A stretch of DNA of 64,000 bases from Elusimicrobia bacterium HGW-Elusimicrobia-3 (GTDB taxonomy: Bacteria; Elusimicrobiota; Elusimicrobia; Elusimicrobiales; UBA9959), in NCBI GenBank assembly GCA_002840355.1, contig PHAL01000007.1:1-64000 (forward strand). The letters are read 5' to 3'. The notes beneath the pieces were generated by a model, which saw nothing but the letters and a program-made list of their open reading frames with translations, searched no databases and was not told where the DNA came from. How positions within the stretch are numbered: the first letter of the stretch is position 1; the number at the start of each line of letters is the position of its first letter. Made by a program: the position numbers and the translations under genes. Below, piece after piece: positions 9,502 through 17,692 of the stretch.

Positions 9502-9577
9502 TGGCGGCCCCTACGGGATTCGAACCCGTGATCTCTGCCTTGAGAGGGCAGCGTCCTAACCGCTAGACGAAGGGGCC
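9502..9577 (-). tRNA. tRNA-Glu (anticodon CTC), CCA encoded
   Basis: The minus strand folds into a full cloverleaf: acceptor stem GGCCCCT/AGGGGCC, anticodon stem CTGCC/GGCAG with loop CTCTCAA, and T arm ACGGG-TTCGAAT-CCCGT. The anticodon CTC reads GAG codons. A genomic CCA follows the discriminator G. It lies just upstream of ychF on the same strand. Confidence 0.97.
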
Positions 9578-9624
9578 GTGAGCCAATATTTTACCAAATA
9601 GCGGGCCCGGGCGGCAAAAAATCA

Positions 9625-9697
9625 AGCCGACTATCGGGTTCGAACCGATGACCTGCTGTTTACAAAACAGCTGCTCTACCAGCTGAGCTAAGTCGGC
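9625..9697 (-). tRNA. tRNA-Thr (anticodon TGT), no encoded CCA
   Basis: The cloverleaf has acceptor stem GCCGACT/AGTCGGC, a D arm with AGCTGGTAGAGC, anticodon stem CTGTT/AACAG with loop TTTGTAA (anticodon TGT), and T arm ATCGG-TTCGAAC-CCGAT. The bases after the discriminator are not CCA, unlike the neighbouring tRNA-Glu, so CCA must be added enzymatically. A TAAAAT hexamer lies about 10 nt before the 5' end. Confidence 0.96.
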
Positions 9698-9845
9698 GAT
9701 ATCTCTATTTTACAATAATACGCGGGCGCCCGTGTTTAGGGCAATTGTCTCCAGGGGCCTGGGCCCTTTGGCCCTCTCCCCGCGCGGTTATTTCGCTTAC
9801 AATATAAATATAGTCAACAAAAGGACAGCCGCGGCCACGGAACTC

Positions 9846-10835
9846 ATGCAAAAAATTCTTCTCGCGATAGCGCTGATCGTCTCCTCCGCAACCGGCTTGC
9901 TGGCGCAGCTGGACGTCACGTTCGTGAACGTCGGCCAGGGCGACGCCATCTTTATCGAGTTCCCCAACGGCAAGAGGGCGCTGATAGACGGCGGCAACTC
10001 CGGGGTGCTGATAGACAATTTCCTGAGGTCCAAGGGCGTGACCCGCCTGGACTTCGTGGCCCTGACCCACCCGCACAGCGACCATTACCGGGGCCTGAAG
10101 AAAGTTTTCTCCAACTACCAGGTGGACAATTATTACGACACCCGGGCCGAGAACATAGACGCCAAAGGCGACAACAACCTGCGCGAGCTGGCCGCGGCGG
10201 AGCCGGGCTGCAAAACCCATTATCCCAAACCCGGAGACATCCTGAACTGGGATCCCAAGGTGACCGTGAAGGTCTTCAATGCCTGCTGGGAGCCGGTGCA
10301 GATGCGCGATAACGACGAGACCAACAACTGCTCGCTGGTCATGCGCCTTTATTACAACGGCAACGGCGTCCTGTTTACCGGCGACGCGAATTCCGAAATG
10401 GAGGCCGACATGCTGCGCCACTTCAAGTCCGGCCTGCAGTCCAATATCCTCAAGGTGGGGCACCACGGCTCTCGCACCTCCACCAGCGACGCCTTCCTGG
10501 CGCGCGTGCGGCCGGACTACGCTTTCATCTCCGTCGGGCAGAACAACAAGTACGGCCACCCCCACCAGGACACCCTGTCACGCCTGATCAACGCCGGCGC
10601 CGAGATCTACCTGACCACGGCCGGCACGCAGTCTTTCACCATTCCCGCCCCGGACAAGAACCTGCCGGGGCCCGTAAAGCCGATAATCCGGACTGAGATC
10701 GGAGAGATGGCCGAAATGGGCCCCCTCACCCGCCTTGTGCCGGTGTCGGTGACCTGGGATCCGGCCGAGCTTATGAACTCCGACTCGCCCGCGCTGGACC
10801 AGCTGCGGGGCGAGGCCGCTACCGTTTCCGACTGA
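9846..10835 (+). CDS. Secreted metallo-beta-lactamase-fold hydrolase, ComEC C-terminal-like
   Basis: A 329-aa protein from ATG 9846, chosen because it gives a clean signal peptide (MQKILLAIALIVSSATGLLA). The mature part begins LDVTFVNVGQGDAIFIEFPNGK, typical of the ComEC/Rec2 extracellular metallo-beta-lactamase domain. Metal ligands are visible: THPHSDH (HxHxDH), LFTGDAN and KVGHHGS. The ComEC membrane channel is absent, so it is a free secreted hydrolase; family members are proposed phosphodiesterases or nucleases. The last 60 residues (after FTIPAP) form an uncharacterised tail. The Shine-Dalgarno is weak (CGGA). No competence genes are nearby. Confidence 0.82.
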   Translation: MQKILLAIALIVSSATGLLAQLDVTFVNVGQGDAIFIEFPNGKRALIDGGNSGVLIDNFLRSKGVTRLDFVALTHPHSDHYRGLKKVFSNYQVDNYYDTRAENIDAKGDNNLRELAAAEPGCKTHYPKPGDILNWDPKVTVKVFNACWEPVQMRDNDETNNCSLVMRLYYNGNGVLFTGDANSEMEADMLRHFKSGLQSNILKVGHHGSRTSTSDAFLARVRPDYAFISVGQNNKYGHPHQDTLSRLINAGAEIYLTTAGTQSFTIPAPDKNLPGPVKPIIRTEIGEMAEMGPLTRLVPVSVTWDPAELMNSDSPALDQLRGEAATVSD

Positions 10836-10889
10836 CGCTAACCAGACAGGAATGACCGCCGCCGCGCCGAGTACGCGCCAGGCAGCGAG

Positions 10890-10914
10890 CCCCGCCTTTC
10901 CGGCGGGTTTTTTT
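10890..10914 (+). terminator. Intrinsic terminator
   Basis: A CCCGCC/GGCGGG hairpin with a 5-nt loop is followed by seven T residues. It lies downstream of the metallo-beta-lactamase-fold gene. Confidence 0.85.
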
Positions 10915-11006
10915 GTCGGCTATTCCCGCGGGGCCCGATCTGCGTCCAGTGTTGCCCGGCCCGGCGGCGCTGTGGTAATATGTAGTTGAAAGGTTAAGGG
11001 GGATAT

Positions 11007-11426
11007 ATGGATCAATACCTGGCGGTACTTAATAAATACGCTGTCTTTTCCGGCCGCGCCGGCCGGCGGGAATACTGGATGTTCCTGCTTTTTAACCTTA
11101 TCTTCTCCATAGCGGCCCGCTTTGTGGATATGACTTCCGGATCGGAAGCCATTCTGATGGGGATGCGGCCGGTAAGCCTGGCTTACGGCCTGGCGGTCGC
11201 GCTGCCCTCCCTTGCCGTCGGGGTCCGGCGGCTGCACGACATCGGTTACGCCGGGTGGTGGATGCTGCTGCTGATCGTTCCCTTTCTCGGCCCCGTGGCC
11301 CTGCTAGTCATGTTCTGCCTGGCCGGTGACCCGGGAGAAAACAAGTATGGTCCCGCCCCGGCCGCCTCGGCCCCGGAAATGAAAGCGGCTGAGGCCAGCC
11401 AGCCCGAGCCGCCGCAGCAGAGCTGA
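11007..11426 (+). CDS. DUF805 family inner-membrane protein
   Basis: A 139-aa protein. The N-terminus (YAVFSGRAGRREYWMFLLFNLIF), the SLAVGVRRLHDIGYAGWWML segment and the C-terminal LAGDPGENKYGP are hallmarks of DUF805 membrane proteins (YhaH type). There are three to four membrane helices, and a Pro/Ala-rich tail follows. The function of the family is unknown. The start has an AAGGGGG Shine-Dalgarno. The DJ-1-like gene follows 24 nt downstream, so these may form a three-gene unit. Confidence 0.88.
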   Translation: MDQYLAVLNKYAVFSGRAGRREYWMFLLFNLIFSIAARFVDMTSGSEAILMGMRPVSLAYGLAVALPSLAVGVRRLHDIGYAGWWMLLLIVPFLGPVALLVMFCLAGDPGENKYGPAPAASAPEMKAAEASQPEPPQQS

Positions 11427-11450
11427 CCGCGCGGTCCGCGAGGAGGAAAT

Positions 11451-11960
11451 ATGGGTAAAAAGATAGCCATGTTCATAGCTTTCCAGGGTTTCAGGGACGA
11501 GGAATATATCGAGCCCAAGAAGGCGCTGGAGGCGGCCGGCCACCTGGTGACCACGGTCTCCACCGCCAGGGGCGAGGCGCGCGGCAAGTTCAGGCTGACA
11601 GCGCAGGTGGACAAGACCGTCGACGAGATAAAGGCCGCCGACTACGACGCGCTGACGCTGGTGGGCGGGCCCGGCGCGCTGGAGCATCTCGACAATCCCA
11701 AGGTGCACGCTCTTTTTAAAGAAGCCCTGGCGCTGGGCAAGGTGGTCGGCGCCATCTGCATCTCGCCCGTGGTGCTGGCCCACGCCGGCCTGCTGGCGGG
11801 GCGCACGGTGACCTGCTTCCCCGACGGCGCGGCCGAGGTGGAGAAAGGCGGGGCCAAGTATACCGGCTCCGACCTGGAAGTGGACGGGGAATTGATAACG
11901 GCCAGCGGCCCGGTGCCGGCCAAAAAATACGGCCAGGCGCTGGCCGAAGCGCTGAAATAA
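11451..11960 (+). CDS. DJ-1/PfpI family protein
   Basis: A 169-aa protein, normal for the PfpI/YhbO group. The nucleophile Cys sits in the elbow GAICISP near residue 103, the conserved Glu in FRDEEY near residue 18, and GGPGALEHL forms the oxyanion-side loop. Members act as deglycases, glyoxalases or stress proteins; the exact activity cannot be told. The His that usually follows the nucleophile in PfpI proteases (CHG) is replaced here by Ile-Ser, which argues against protease activity. The Shine-Dalgarno is strong (GAGGAGG). A cytochrome b5-like gene follows after 9 nt. Confidence 0.88.
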   Translation: MGKKIAMFIAFQGFRDEEYIEPKKALEAAGHLVTTVSTARGEARGKFRLTAQVDKTVDEIKAADYDALTLVGGPGALEHLDNPKVHALFKEALALGKVVGAICISPVVLAHAGLLAGRTVTCFPDGAAEVEKGGAKYTGSDLEVDGELITASGPVPAKKYGQALAEALK

Positions 11961-11969
11961 GGGGAAAAA

Positions 11970-12566
11970 ATGAGAATACTGAATATTATCCTGATGACGG
12001 CGGCGCTGGCGGCGCCCGCGGCGGCCCAGCAGCCGGCCGAGACGGCCGAAGCCTGGAAGACCCGCACCTTTACCGCAGAGGAGCTGAAGAAATATAACGG
12101 CCGTGACGGCATGCCGGTGTACGCGGCCGTGGACGGGATAGTCTACGACCTGACCAAATCCAAGTACTGGAAAACCGGCAAGCACATGAAAATGCACGAC
12201 GCCGGGGGTGATCTGAGCGAAGATATACATAAGAAAGCCCCGCAGAGCATACACCGCGGCGGGAAGATACTGGAGCGCATGCCCAAGGTGGGGGTGCTGG
12301 CCGCCGGCGCCACCGTGGGCGGAGAGGGGCCGGCCGTAGCCGTACACAAGGTGCTCGAGGCCGAGTTGGGCAAGCAGGTCTCCTGCCCGGTCACCAAGGC
12401 CAAGGTGACGGTCACCGAAAAAACCCCGGCGCTGGATTTCAAGGGCAAGACCTATTTCTTCTCGGGGGAAGCGGCGATAGAAAAGTTCAAGGCTTCGCCG
12501 GGCAAATACCTGGGCGAGCTGAAGGCCGGCGATAAAATGAAGGGGCTGCTCAAGAAGAAAAGCTGA
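11970..12566 (+). CDS. Exported cytochrome b5-like heme-binding domain plus YHS-like domain
   Basis: A 198-aa protein. Residues 1-19 are a signal peptide (MRILNIILMTAALAAPAAA). Residues 30-110 resemble the cytochrome b5 heme/steroid-binding fold (FTAEELKKYNGRDGMPVYAAVDGIVYDLTKS, then a His-containing KHMKMHDAGGDL segment). Residues 128-185 look like a YHS metal-binding domain (SCPVTKAKVTVTEK, KGKTYFFSGEAAIEKFKASPGKYL). This combination suggests a periplasmic heme- or metal-binding redox protein. The start has a GGGGAAAA leader. Its 3' end overlaps the convergent aroA gene by 17 nt, with no terminator between. Confidence 0.72.
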   Translation: MRILNIILMTAALAAPAAAQQPAETAEAWKTRTFTAEELKKYNGRDGMPVYAAVDGIVYDLTKSKYWKTGKHMKMHDAGGDLSEDIHKKAPQSIHRGGKILERMPKVGVLAAGATVGGEGPAVAVHKVLEAELGKQVSCPVTKAKVTVTEKTPALDFKGKTYFFSGEAAIEKFKASPGKYLGELKAGDKMKGLLKKKS

Positions 12567-13791
12567 AAACTTTCCTGAAATCTTTCCAGAAACCCGGGTA
12601 TGACTTGTTCACGCAGCCCGGGTTTCTGATCTTCAGGCCGGGGCAGGCCGCGCGGGCGGCGGCCGCGGCCATGGCTATGCGGTGGTCGTCGAAGGTGTCC
12701 GCGGCCGCTTTGGCCGAGAACTTCTTTGCGCCGGTTACTGTCAGCGAACCGGACTTGCAGGCGGCCTTCACGCCGAGAGCGGCCAGCAGGGCCAGCGTGC
12801 TCTCCACCCGGTCCGACTCCTTGCCGCGCAAGGCGCCCGCTCCGCCGATGACCGTGTTCCCTTTGGCCGCCCCGGCCAGCACGGCCAATAGCGGCACCTC
12901 GTCTATCATCGCCGTTATCTCGGCGGGCTTGATCTTTACGGCCTTGAGTTTGGACGGCAGCACTTCTATTTCTCCGGCCGGCTCGGGGAAGCCTCTGTCG
13001 GTCTTTATGTTTATTTTCGCGCCCATGCGGCGCAGCGCGGCGATGAAACCCAGGCGCAGCGGGTTGAGGCCGCAGCCGGTCACGCGCAAGGGCGTGCCGG
13101 CCAGTAGCGCGGCCGCTATGAACGGCGCCGCCGACGAGATATCCCCGGGCACGGTCACCGGCCTGGCGGTGAGGGGCCCCGCTTCCAATATTAATCTTTT
13201 GCCGTCCGTGGTCAGTCTGGCGCCCAGCAGGGACAGCAGGCGCTCGCTGTGGTCGCGGGTGGCGGCGGCCTGCCTTATTTGAACCGGGCGCACGGCGTAC
13301 AGCCCCGCCAGCAGCAGCGCCGATTTAACCTGTGCGCTGGTCACGCCGCTAACACTGCCGCCTTTTATCAGGGCCGGCTTGAGGGTAAAGGGGAGAAAGC
13401 CGCCGGCCGTATTTATCCTGGCGCCGATCTTGGTTAAGGCGTCGGCTGTCCCGGCCATGGGGCGCCCCAGCAGCGTGCCGCGGCCGGAGAGGACGGAGGG
13501 AAAAGGCTGCGCCGCCAGCAGGCCGGCCAGCAGGCGGGCCAGCGCGCCGGACTCGCCGGCGTCGAGCGGCCCGGCCGGCATCTTCAGGCCGTTCAGGCCG
13601 CGGCCCTCTATGAGGATGGCGTTGCCGTCGGGGCTGTGGCGCACGCCCAGCGCCTCCAGGCAGGCCAGGGCGGCCTCGGTGTCGGCGCAGATCAGCGGGT
13701 TCTCCACGCGCGAGTTGCCGGCGGCAATGGCCCCGAACAGCAGCGCCCGTATGGTTATGGATTTGTCCGCCGGCGGGCAGTAGGTCTTCAT
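12550..13791 (-). CDS. aroA: 3-phosphoshikimate 1-carboxyvinyltransferase (EPSP synthase)
   Basis: A 413-aa protein, slightly short for the family because the N-terminus is trimmed to MKTYCPPADKSITIRALL; the DKS residues correspond to the GSKS phosphate-binding segment. Also seen are the DSG-like GESGALARLL region, the catalytic Asp in MIDEVPLLAVLA, GKESDR, and DDHRIAMA near the C-terminus. It transfers enolpyruvate from PEP to shikimate-3-phosphate, step six of the pathway. The ATG at 13791 overlaps the aroQ stop (ATGA), which decides the start over an in-frame ATG 30 nt upstream. This is the last gene of the operon. Confidence 0.95.
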   Translation of the reverse strand: MKTYCPPADKSITIRALLFGAIAAGNSRVENPLICADTEAALACLEALGVRHSPDGNAILIEGRGLNGLKMPAGPLDAGESGALARLLAGLLAAQPFPSVLSGRGTLLGRPMAGTADALTKIGARINTAGGFLPFTLKPALIKGGSVSGVTSAQVKSALLLAGLYAVRPVQIRQAAATRDHSERLLSLLGARLTTDGKRLILEAGPLTARPVTVPGDISSAAPFIAAALLAGTPLRVTGCGLNPLRLGFIAALRRMGAKINIKTDRGFPEPAGEIEVLPSKLKAVKIKPAEITAMIDEVPLLAVLAGAAKGNTVIGGAGALRGKESDRVESTLALLAALGVKAACKSGSLTVTGAKKFSAKAAADTFDDHRIAMAAAAARAACPGLKIRNPGCVNKSYPGFWKDFRKVFSFSS

Positions 13792-14231
13792 TCGCCTTTC
13801 TTGTTCTTTAACCCTAAACAATAATCGACAGCTTTGAAATAGGAGGTGGGGCCTTCGCCCTTGAACTGGGCCAGGCAGACCGGCTTGATGACGGACACGC
13901 GGCGGAAAGGCTCGCGTTTGGAGATGTCGCTCAAATGCACTTCCACGGCGGGCAGGCTGAGAGCTTCTACCGCGTCGCGGATGGCGTAGCTGTAATGCGT
14001 GTAGGCGGCCGGGTTGATCACCAGCGCGTCGGCCCAGGAGGCGTTGGCCGTGAGCAGGTCGATGATCTCCCCTTCGGAGTTGCTCTGGAAAGCGCGCACC
14101 CTGGCGCCGCTGGCCGCCGCGTGTTTCTTTATGGCCGCGTTCAGTTCTTTCAGCGTGGCGCTGCCGTATATTTCCGGGTCCCGGCGGCCGAGCAGGTGCA
14201 GATTGGGGCCGTGGATGACGAGCAGGTTCAT
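13788..14231 (-). CDS. aroQ: Type II 3-dehydroquinate dehydratase
   Basis: A 147-aa protein, the normal type II size. It starts NLLVIHGPNLHLLGRRDPEIYG, where the Tyr is the proton-abstracting catalytic residue and the Arg sits in the flexible lid. FQSNSEGEIIDLL, INPAAYTHYSYAIRDA (catalytic Asn and His) and EVHLSDISKREPFR follow in family order. It converts dehydroquinate to dehydroshikimate. The start ATG 14231 overlaps the aroB stop and its own stop overlaps the aroA start, both as ATGA. Confidence 0.96.
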   Translation of the reverse strand: MNLLVIHGPNLHLLGRRDPEIYGSATLKELNAAIKKHAAASGARVRAFQSNSEGEIIDLLTANASWADALVINPAAYTHYSYAIRDAVEALSLPAVEVHLSDISKREPFRRVSVIKPVCLAQFKGEGPTSYFKAVDYCLGLKNKKGE

Positions 14232-15316
14232 TTCAGGGCTCCTTCGAAAGCCTTTTTCAGCAGCGCGGCGTCCAGGTCCTCGGCGGGGCAGAGCCGGCCG
14301 GGGCCGGCGGCCAGCACGAAGCGGTTGTTGGCGCCGCGGGCCTTCTTGTCGCGCGAGACCAGCGACAGGAAATGCCTGAAGTCCCGGCGCACCAGGGCCG
14401 GCTTGAGCCGCAGCGCGCCTACCAGCGCGTCCATGGCGTCGTGATCTTTCTTGGAGAGTATGCCCGCGCCGCGCGAGGCGATCAGCGCGAAGCGCAGGCC
14501 GCGGGCCACGGCCTCGCCGTGCGGCAGGCGGCCGGCCGACATGGCCTCGAAGGCGTGACCGGCGGTATGGCCGAAATTCAGGGCCTCGCGCACGCCGCGC
14601 TCGTCGCGCTCGTCCCTGGCCACCAGCTTCAGCTTGTAGGCCGCGCAGGCGCTGACGCAGGAGGTCAGCGCGGCGCGGTCGCCGGCCAGCACCTTGGAAA
14701 GGTTCTTCTTGACCGTGCGGAACAGGTCGCCGGGGCCTATCATCGCGTACTTCACCAGCTCGCCGGCTCCGGAGCGCAGCTCGGCGTGCGGCAGCGAGTC
14801 CAGGAAAGCCGTGTCGCAGACCGCCAGGGCCGGTTGGTGGAAAGTGCCCACGATATTCTTGGCGCCGGCCAGGTTCACGGCGGTCTTGCCGCCCAGCCCG
14901 GCGTCTATCTGCGCCAGGAAGGTGGTGGGCGCGCTCACCCAGCGTATGCCGCGCATGTAGACGGAGGCAGCGAAACCGGCCAGGTCGGTCACGGCGCCGC
15001 CGCCGGCCGCTATCAGCAGCGAGCCGCGAGAGAAGCCCTCGCCGAACAGGAAGGAGCACAGCCGCCCGGCCTGCTCCAGGGTCTTGGCTTTTTCCGACGG
15101 GGGCAGCCAGAAATAGGCGTGGGGCCGCGCGCCCTCGGGGAACAGGGCCAGCGCCCGCGCGCGCAGGCTGGGCGGGGCGTCCGAGCCGGTGACCAGGCAG
15201 ACCTTGTCCACCGAGCGGAACAATTCCGGGAACTGCGCCGGGACATTCTCCATGTTGCGGCCGAGCGCGGCTTTCACCGTGCCGGTGGTTTTAAGGTTGA
15301 AGCTGAAAGTTTTCAT
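14228..15316 (-). CDS. aroB: 3-dehydroquinate synthase
   Basis: A 362-aa protein. AAGGGAVTDLAGFAASVYMRGI is the NAD-binding region and APTTFLAQIDAGLGGKTAVNLAGAKNIVGTF the central signature. The Zn ligands are the Glu in GAGELVKYAMI, the His of NFGHTAGHAFEA and the His of LPHGEAVARGL. It cyclises DAHP to 3-dehydroquinate in the cytoplasm. The ATG at 15316 overlaps the aroK stop (ATGA). The order aroK-aroB is common; here both sit in the middle of the eight-gene run. Confidence 0.96.
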   Translation of the reverse strand: MKTFSFNLKTTGTVKAALGRNMENVPAQFPELFRSVDKVCLVTGSDAPPSLRARALALFPEGARPHAYFWLPPSEKAKTLEQAGRLCSFLFGEGFSRGSLLIAAGGGAVTDLAGFAASVYMRGIRWVSAPTTFLAQIDAGLGGKTAVNLAGAKNIVGTFHQPALAVCDTAFLDSLPHAELRSGAGELVKYAMIGPGDLFRTVKKNLSKVLAGDRAALTSCVSACAAYKLKLVARDERDERGVREALNFGHTAGHAFEAMSAGRLPHGEAVARGLRFALIASRGAGILSKKDHDAMDALVGALRLKPALVRRDFRHFLSLVSRDKKARGANNRFVLAAGPGRLCPAEDLDAALLKKAFEGALK

Positions 15317-15861
15317 AGTTTTAGTGACCTCTTGATCTTGGCGGCGGCCTGCTCGGCGTTCAGGCCGGCTACGTTGACTACCAGGTCGGCCCGCCGGTAG
15401 CAGGGCAGGCGCGTCTCGTAAAGCTTCTTGGCGCGGGGGGCGGCTTTTTCCCAGGAGCCGGCCAGCAGCGGCCGGCCGCGCCGCGCCGCCTTCAGTCGGT
15501 CCTCCAGCTCCTGCCAGGGGCAATAGAGGAAAACGGTGGTGCCGGACTTCTTGAGCAGCGGCGCCCTGGTGCCCGACGGGTAGAAGCCGCCGCCCAGCGC
15601 TACCACCAGGCCGGCCCGCGCCGCCAGTTCTTTGGCTATGGCGGCTTCGGCGCGGCGGAAGGCGGCGAGGCCCTCGACCCGCACGAACTCGGCCACGCTG
15701 CGGCCCGAGGCTTTGACGAAGAGGGAGTCGGCGTCGCGGAAGGGGCGGCGCAATGCCTTCGCCAGCGCCCGGCCGGCGCTGGTCTTGCCGGCGCACATGA
15801 AGCCGGTGAGGTAGAGGTTGCCTACAGGCGGCGTAATATCTTTTCCGTTTTTTTGCGCCAT
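15313..15861 (-). CDS. aroK: Shikimate kinase
   Basis: A 182-aa protein. The P-loop GFMCAGKTSAG has Cys where most shikimate kinases have Gly, with GKT instead of GKS. DADSLF is the DxD metal and substrate motif, FRRAE holds the shikimate-contacting Arg, ALGGGFY the Gly-rich shikimate loop, and GRPLL the lid. It phosphorylates shikimate at the 3-hydroxyl. The ATG lies 40 nt inside the end of aroC, and the stop overlaps the aroB start. Confidence 0.94.
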   Translation of the reverse strand: MAQKNGKDITPPVGNLYLTGFMCAGKTSAGRALAKALRRPFRDADSLFVKASGRSVAEFVRVEGLAAFRRAEAAIAKELAARAGLVVALGGGFYPSGTRAPLLKKSGTTVFLYCPWQELEDRLKAARRGRPLLAGSWEKAAPRAKKLYETRLPCYRRADLVVNVAGLNAEQAAAKIKRSLKL

Positions 15862-16844
15862 TCATCCACCCGCAGCTTCAGTTCCGGCAGCGAGTCGCCG
15901 CCGAATTTTTTCAGCAGCGCCCCGGCCAGCTCCAGCGCCGTCATATGCTCGCCCACCACGGCCGCCGCGAAGACGGCGGTGGTGTCCGAGGTTTTGGAAA
16001 CGCAGAGTTTCTGTCTGAAAGTTTTGAGGTCCGTGGCCGGGACGCCGCCGGGCAGGCCGGGCACGGGCTTCACGGCGCAGCGCAGCAGCAGCTCGCGCCC
16101 GTTGGTCATGCCGCCGTCGAGGCCGCCGGAGAGCTCGGGGCAGGCCGCGGCCTCCTTGCCGGTGAGGAGCGGGGCTTCGAAGCCGCCGCCGATCTCGAAA
16201 CCTTTGACCCCGTTGATGCCGGTCAGCGCCGCGGCCAGGCGCGAGGAGAGCCGCCGGTCCCACTGCATGCAGGAGCCGAGGCCGGCCGGCACCCCGGCGG
16301 CGCTCACCTCGAAGATGCCGCCCAGCGTGTCGCCGGCGCGGCGCGCCTTCAGCAGCTCCTGCGCGGCCGAGGCGGCGGTGACCGAGGGCAGGGAGCCCAG
16401 CGCTATCACGCGGGAATTGATGTCTATGCCCAGCAGCTCGTTGAGGCGCAGCGCGAAGGAGCCCAGCGCCACGCGCATGGCCGTTTCCCTGGCGCTGGCC
16501 CGCTCGCGGATCAGTACCGCGTCGGGCGTGCCGTATTTGAGCATGCCGGGCAGGTCGGCGTGGCCGGGCCGCGGCAGGCTGGAGGGGGCCGGCAGGGCGC
16601 GCCCGGCGTTGCGCAACAGCACGGCTACCGGGGCGCCGGTGGTGGCGCCGCGATGCAGGCCGGAAATGATCTCGAACTCGTCGGTCTCCACGGCCTGGCG
16701 GGCGCTGCGGCCTGGCGCCAGGCGGCGGCGCTTGAGCTGCGCCGCTATATAGGCCGGATCTATCTTAACGCCGGCCGGAAAACCCTCGATTATGCCGGAC
16801 AGGTATTTGCCGTGCGATTCGCCGGCGGTCAGGTAGCGCAGCAT
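15822..16844 (-). CDS. aroC: Chorismate synthase
   Basis: A 340-aa protein, a little shorter than the usual 360. It begins MLRYLTAGESHGKYLSGIIEGFPAG, the family's first signature. RRRLAPGRSARQAVETDEFEIISGLHRGATTGAPVAVLL and RPGHADLPGMLKYG follow, then RERASARETAMRVALG and GGMTNGRELLLRCAVKP. These are the flavin- and substrate-binding regions. It removes phosphate from EPSP to make chorismate, using reduced FMN. The start ATG shares its A with the aroE stop (TGATG). The 3' end overlaps aroK by 40 nt. Confidence 0.96.
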   Translation of the reverse strand: MLRYLTAGESHGKYLSGIIEGFPAGVKIDPAYIAAQLKRRRLAPGRSARQAVETDEFEIISGLHRGATTGAPVAVLLRNAGRALPAPSSLPRPGHADLPGMLKYGTPDAVLIRERASARETAMRVALGSFALRLNELLGIDINSRVIALGSLPSVTAASAAQELLKARRAGDTLGGIFEVSAAGVPAGLGSCMQWDRRLSSRLAAALTGINGVKGFEIGGGFEAPLLTGKEAAACPELSGGLDGGMTNGRELLLRCAVKPVPGLPGGVPATDLKTFRQKLCVSKTSDTTAVFAAAVVGEHMTALELAGALLKKFGGDSLPELKLRVDEWRKKTEKILRRL

Positions 16845-17692
16845 CAGGAGCCCCCTTTAATCTTTTTCTCCAGCAGGGAGAAAGCTTCCCTCTTGAATTT
16901 TACTATATCGCCGGTAGGCAGGCCGGCCCAGAAGCGCAGGCTCAGCGCGGCCTGCCAGACCAGCAGCGACAGGCCGTCGATGACCAAGGCGCCGGCCCGG
17001 GCGGCCTCAGCCGTGAAGTCGGCGCCGGCCGGGGCGTAGGCCAGGTCCGCGCAAAGCTGGCCCCGGCGCGGCTCGCAGGGCGGGCGGCCAGGCTCGTACA
17101 TGCCCAGCGGCGTGGCGTTGACCAGAATGTCGGGCTCTCCCTTTTCCGCCTCCCAGCCGGCGGCGGAGAAAGCGGTATCGGGGAAGCAGTCGGCCAGCCT
17201 GGCGGCCAGCGCGCTCGCGGCGGCCTTGTCGCGGGCGCGGAAAACCACGGCAGCCGCCATGGCCCGGCCCAGCGCCCAGCCCGACGAGGCCGCGGCCCCG
17301 CCGGCGCCGAAGACCACGGCGCTTTTGCCCGCGGCGTTATAGGAGAGTTCCTGCAGGGCTTCCAGCAGGGCGCGCGCGTCGGTGTTCATGCCTTCCAGCC
17401 CGCCGCGGCCGAAGCGCACCGCGTTCACGGCGCCGGCGGCCTTTACCGCCGGGTCGGCCAGGCGCAGCAGCGAGCAGACTTCTTTTTTGTAGGGCAGCGT
17501 GACATTGAAGCCGGCCCAGCCCTGGGCCCGCGCCTGCTCTATGGCCGGGCGCAGGCCTTGCTGCTCCACCTCCCGCAATTCGTAGGAGATGCGCTCGCCG
17601 GTGAGCGCGGCGAAGATGCCGAAAATGTCGGGGGAGAGGGATTTGGAGAGGGGGCGGCCGATCAGGCCGGCCTTCAGCGGTGTTTTTTGCAC
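16844..17692 (-). CDS. aroE: Shikimate 5-dehydrogenase
   Basis: About 282 aa. The N-terminal domain has LIGRPLSKSLSPDIF (shikimate binding), NVTLPYKKEV with the catalytic Lys, and AVNAVRFGRGGLEGMNTDA with the catalytic Asp. The NADP domain has VVFGAGGAAASSGWAL and LVNATPLGM; near the C-terminus is the IDGLSLLVWQAALS segment. It reduces dehydroshikimate to shikimate. GTG at 17692 is chosen because it puts the first motif at residue 9 and gives a 19-nt overlap with the DAHP synthase gene. The frame stays open further upstream, but that part is only an antisense-like shadow. Confidence 0.93.
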   Translation of the reverse strand: MQKTPLKAGLIGRPLSKSLSPDIFGIFAALTGERISYELREVEQQGLRPAIEQARAQGWAGFNVTLPYKKEVCSLLRLADPAVKAAGAVNAVRFGRGGLEGMNTDARALLEALQELSYNAAGKSAVVFGAGGAAASSGWALGRAMAAAVVFRARDKAAASALAARLADCFPDTAFSAAGWEAEKGEPDILVNATPLGMYEPGRPPCEPRRGQLCADLAYAPAGADFTAEAARAGALVIDGLSLLVWQAALSLRFWAGLPTGDIVKFKREAFSLLEKKIKGGS

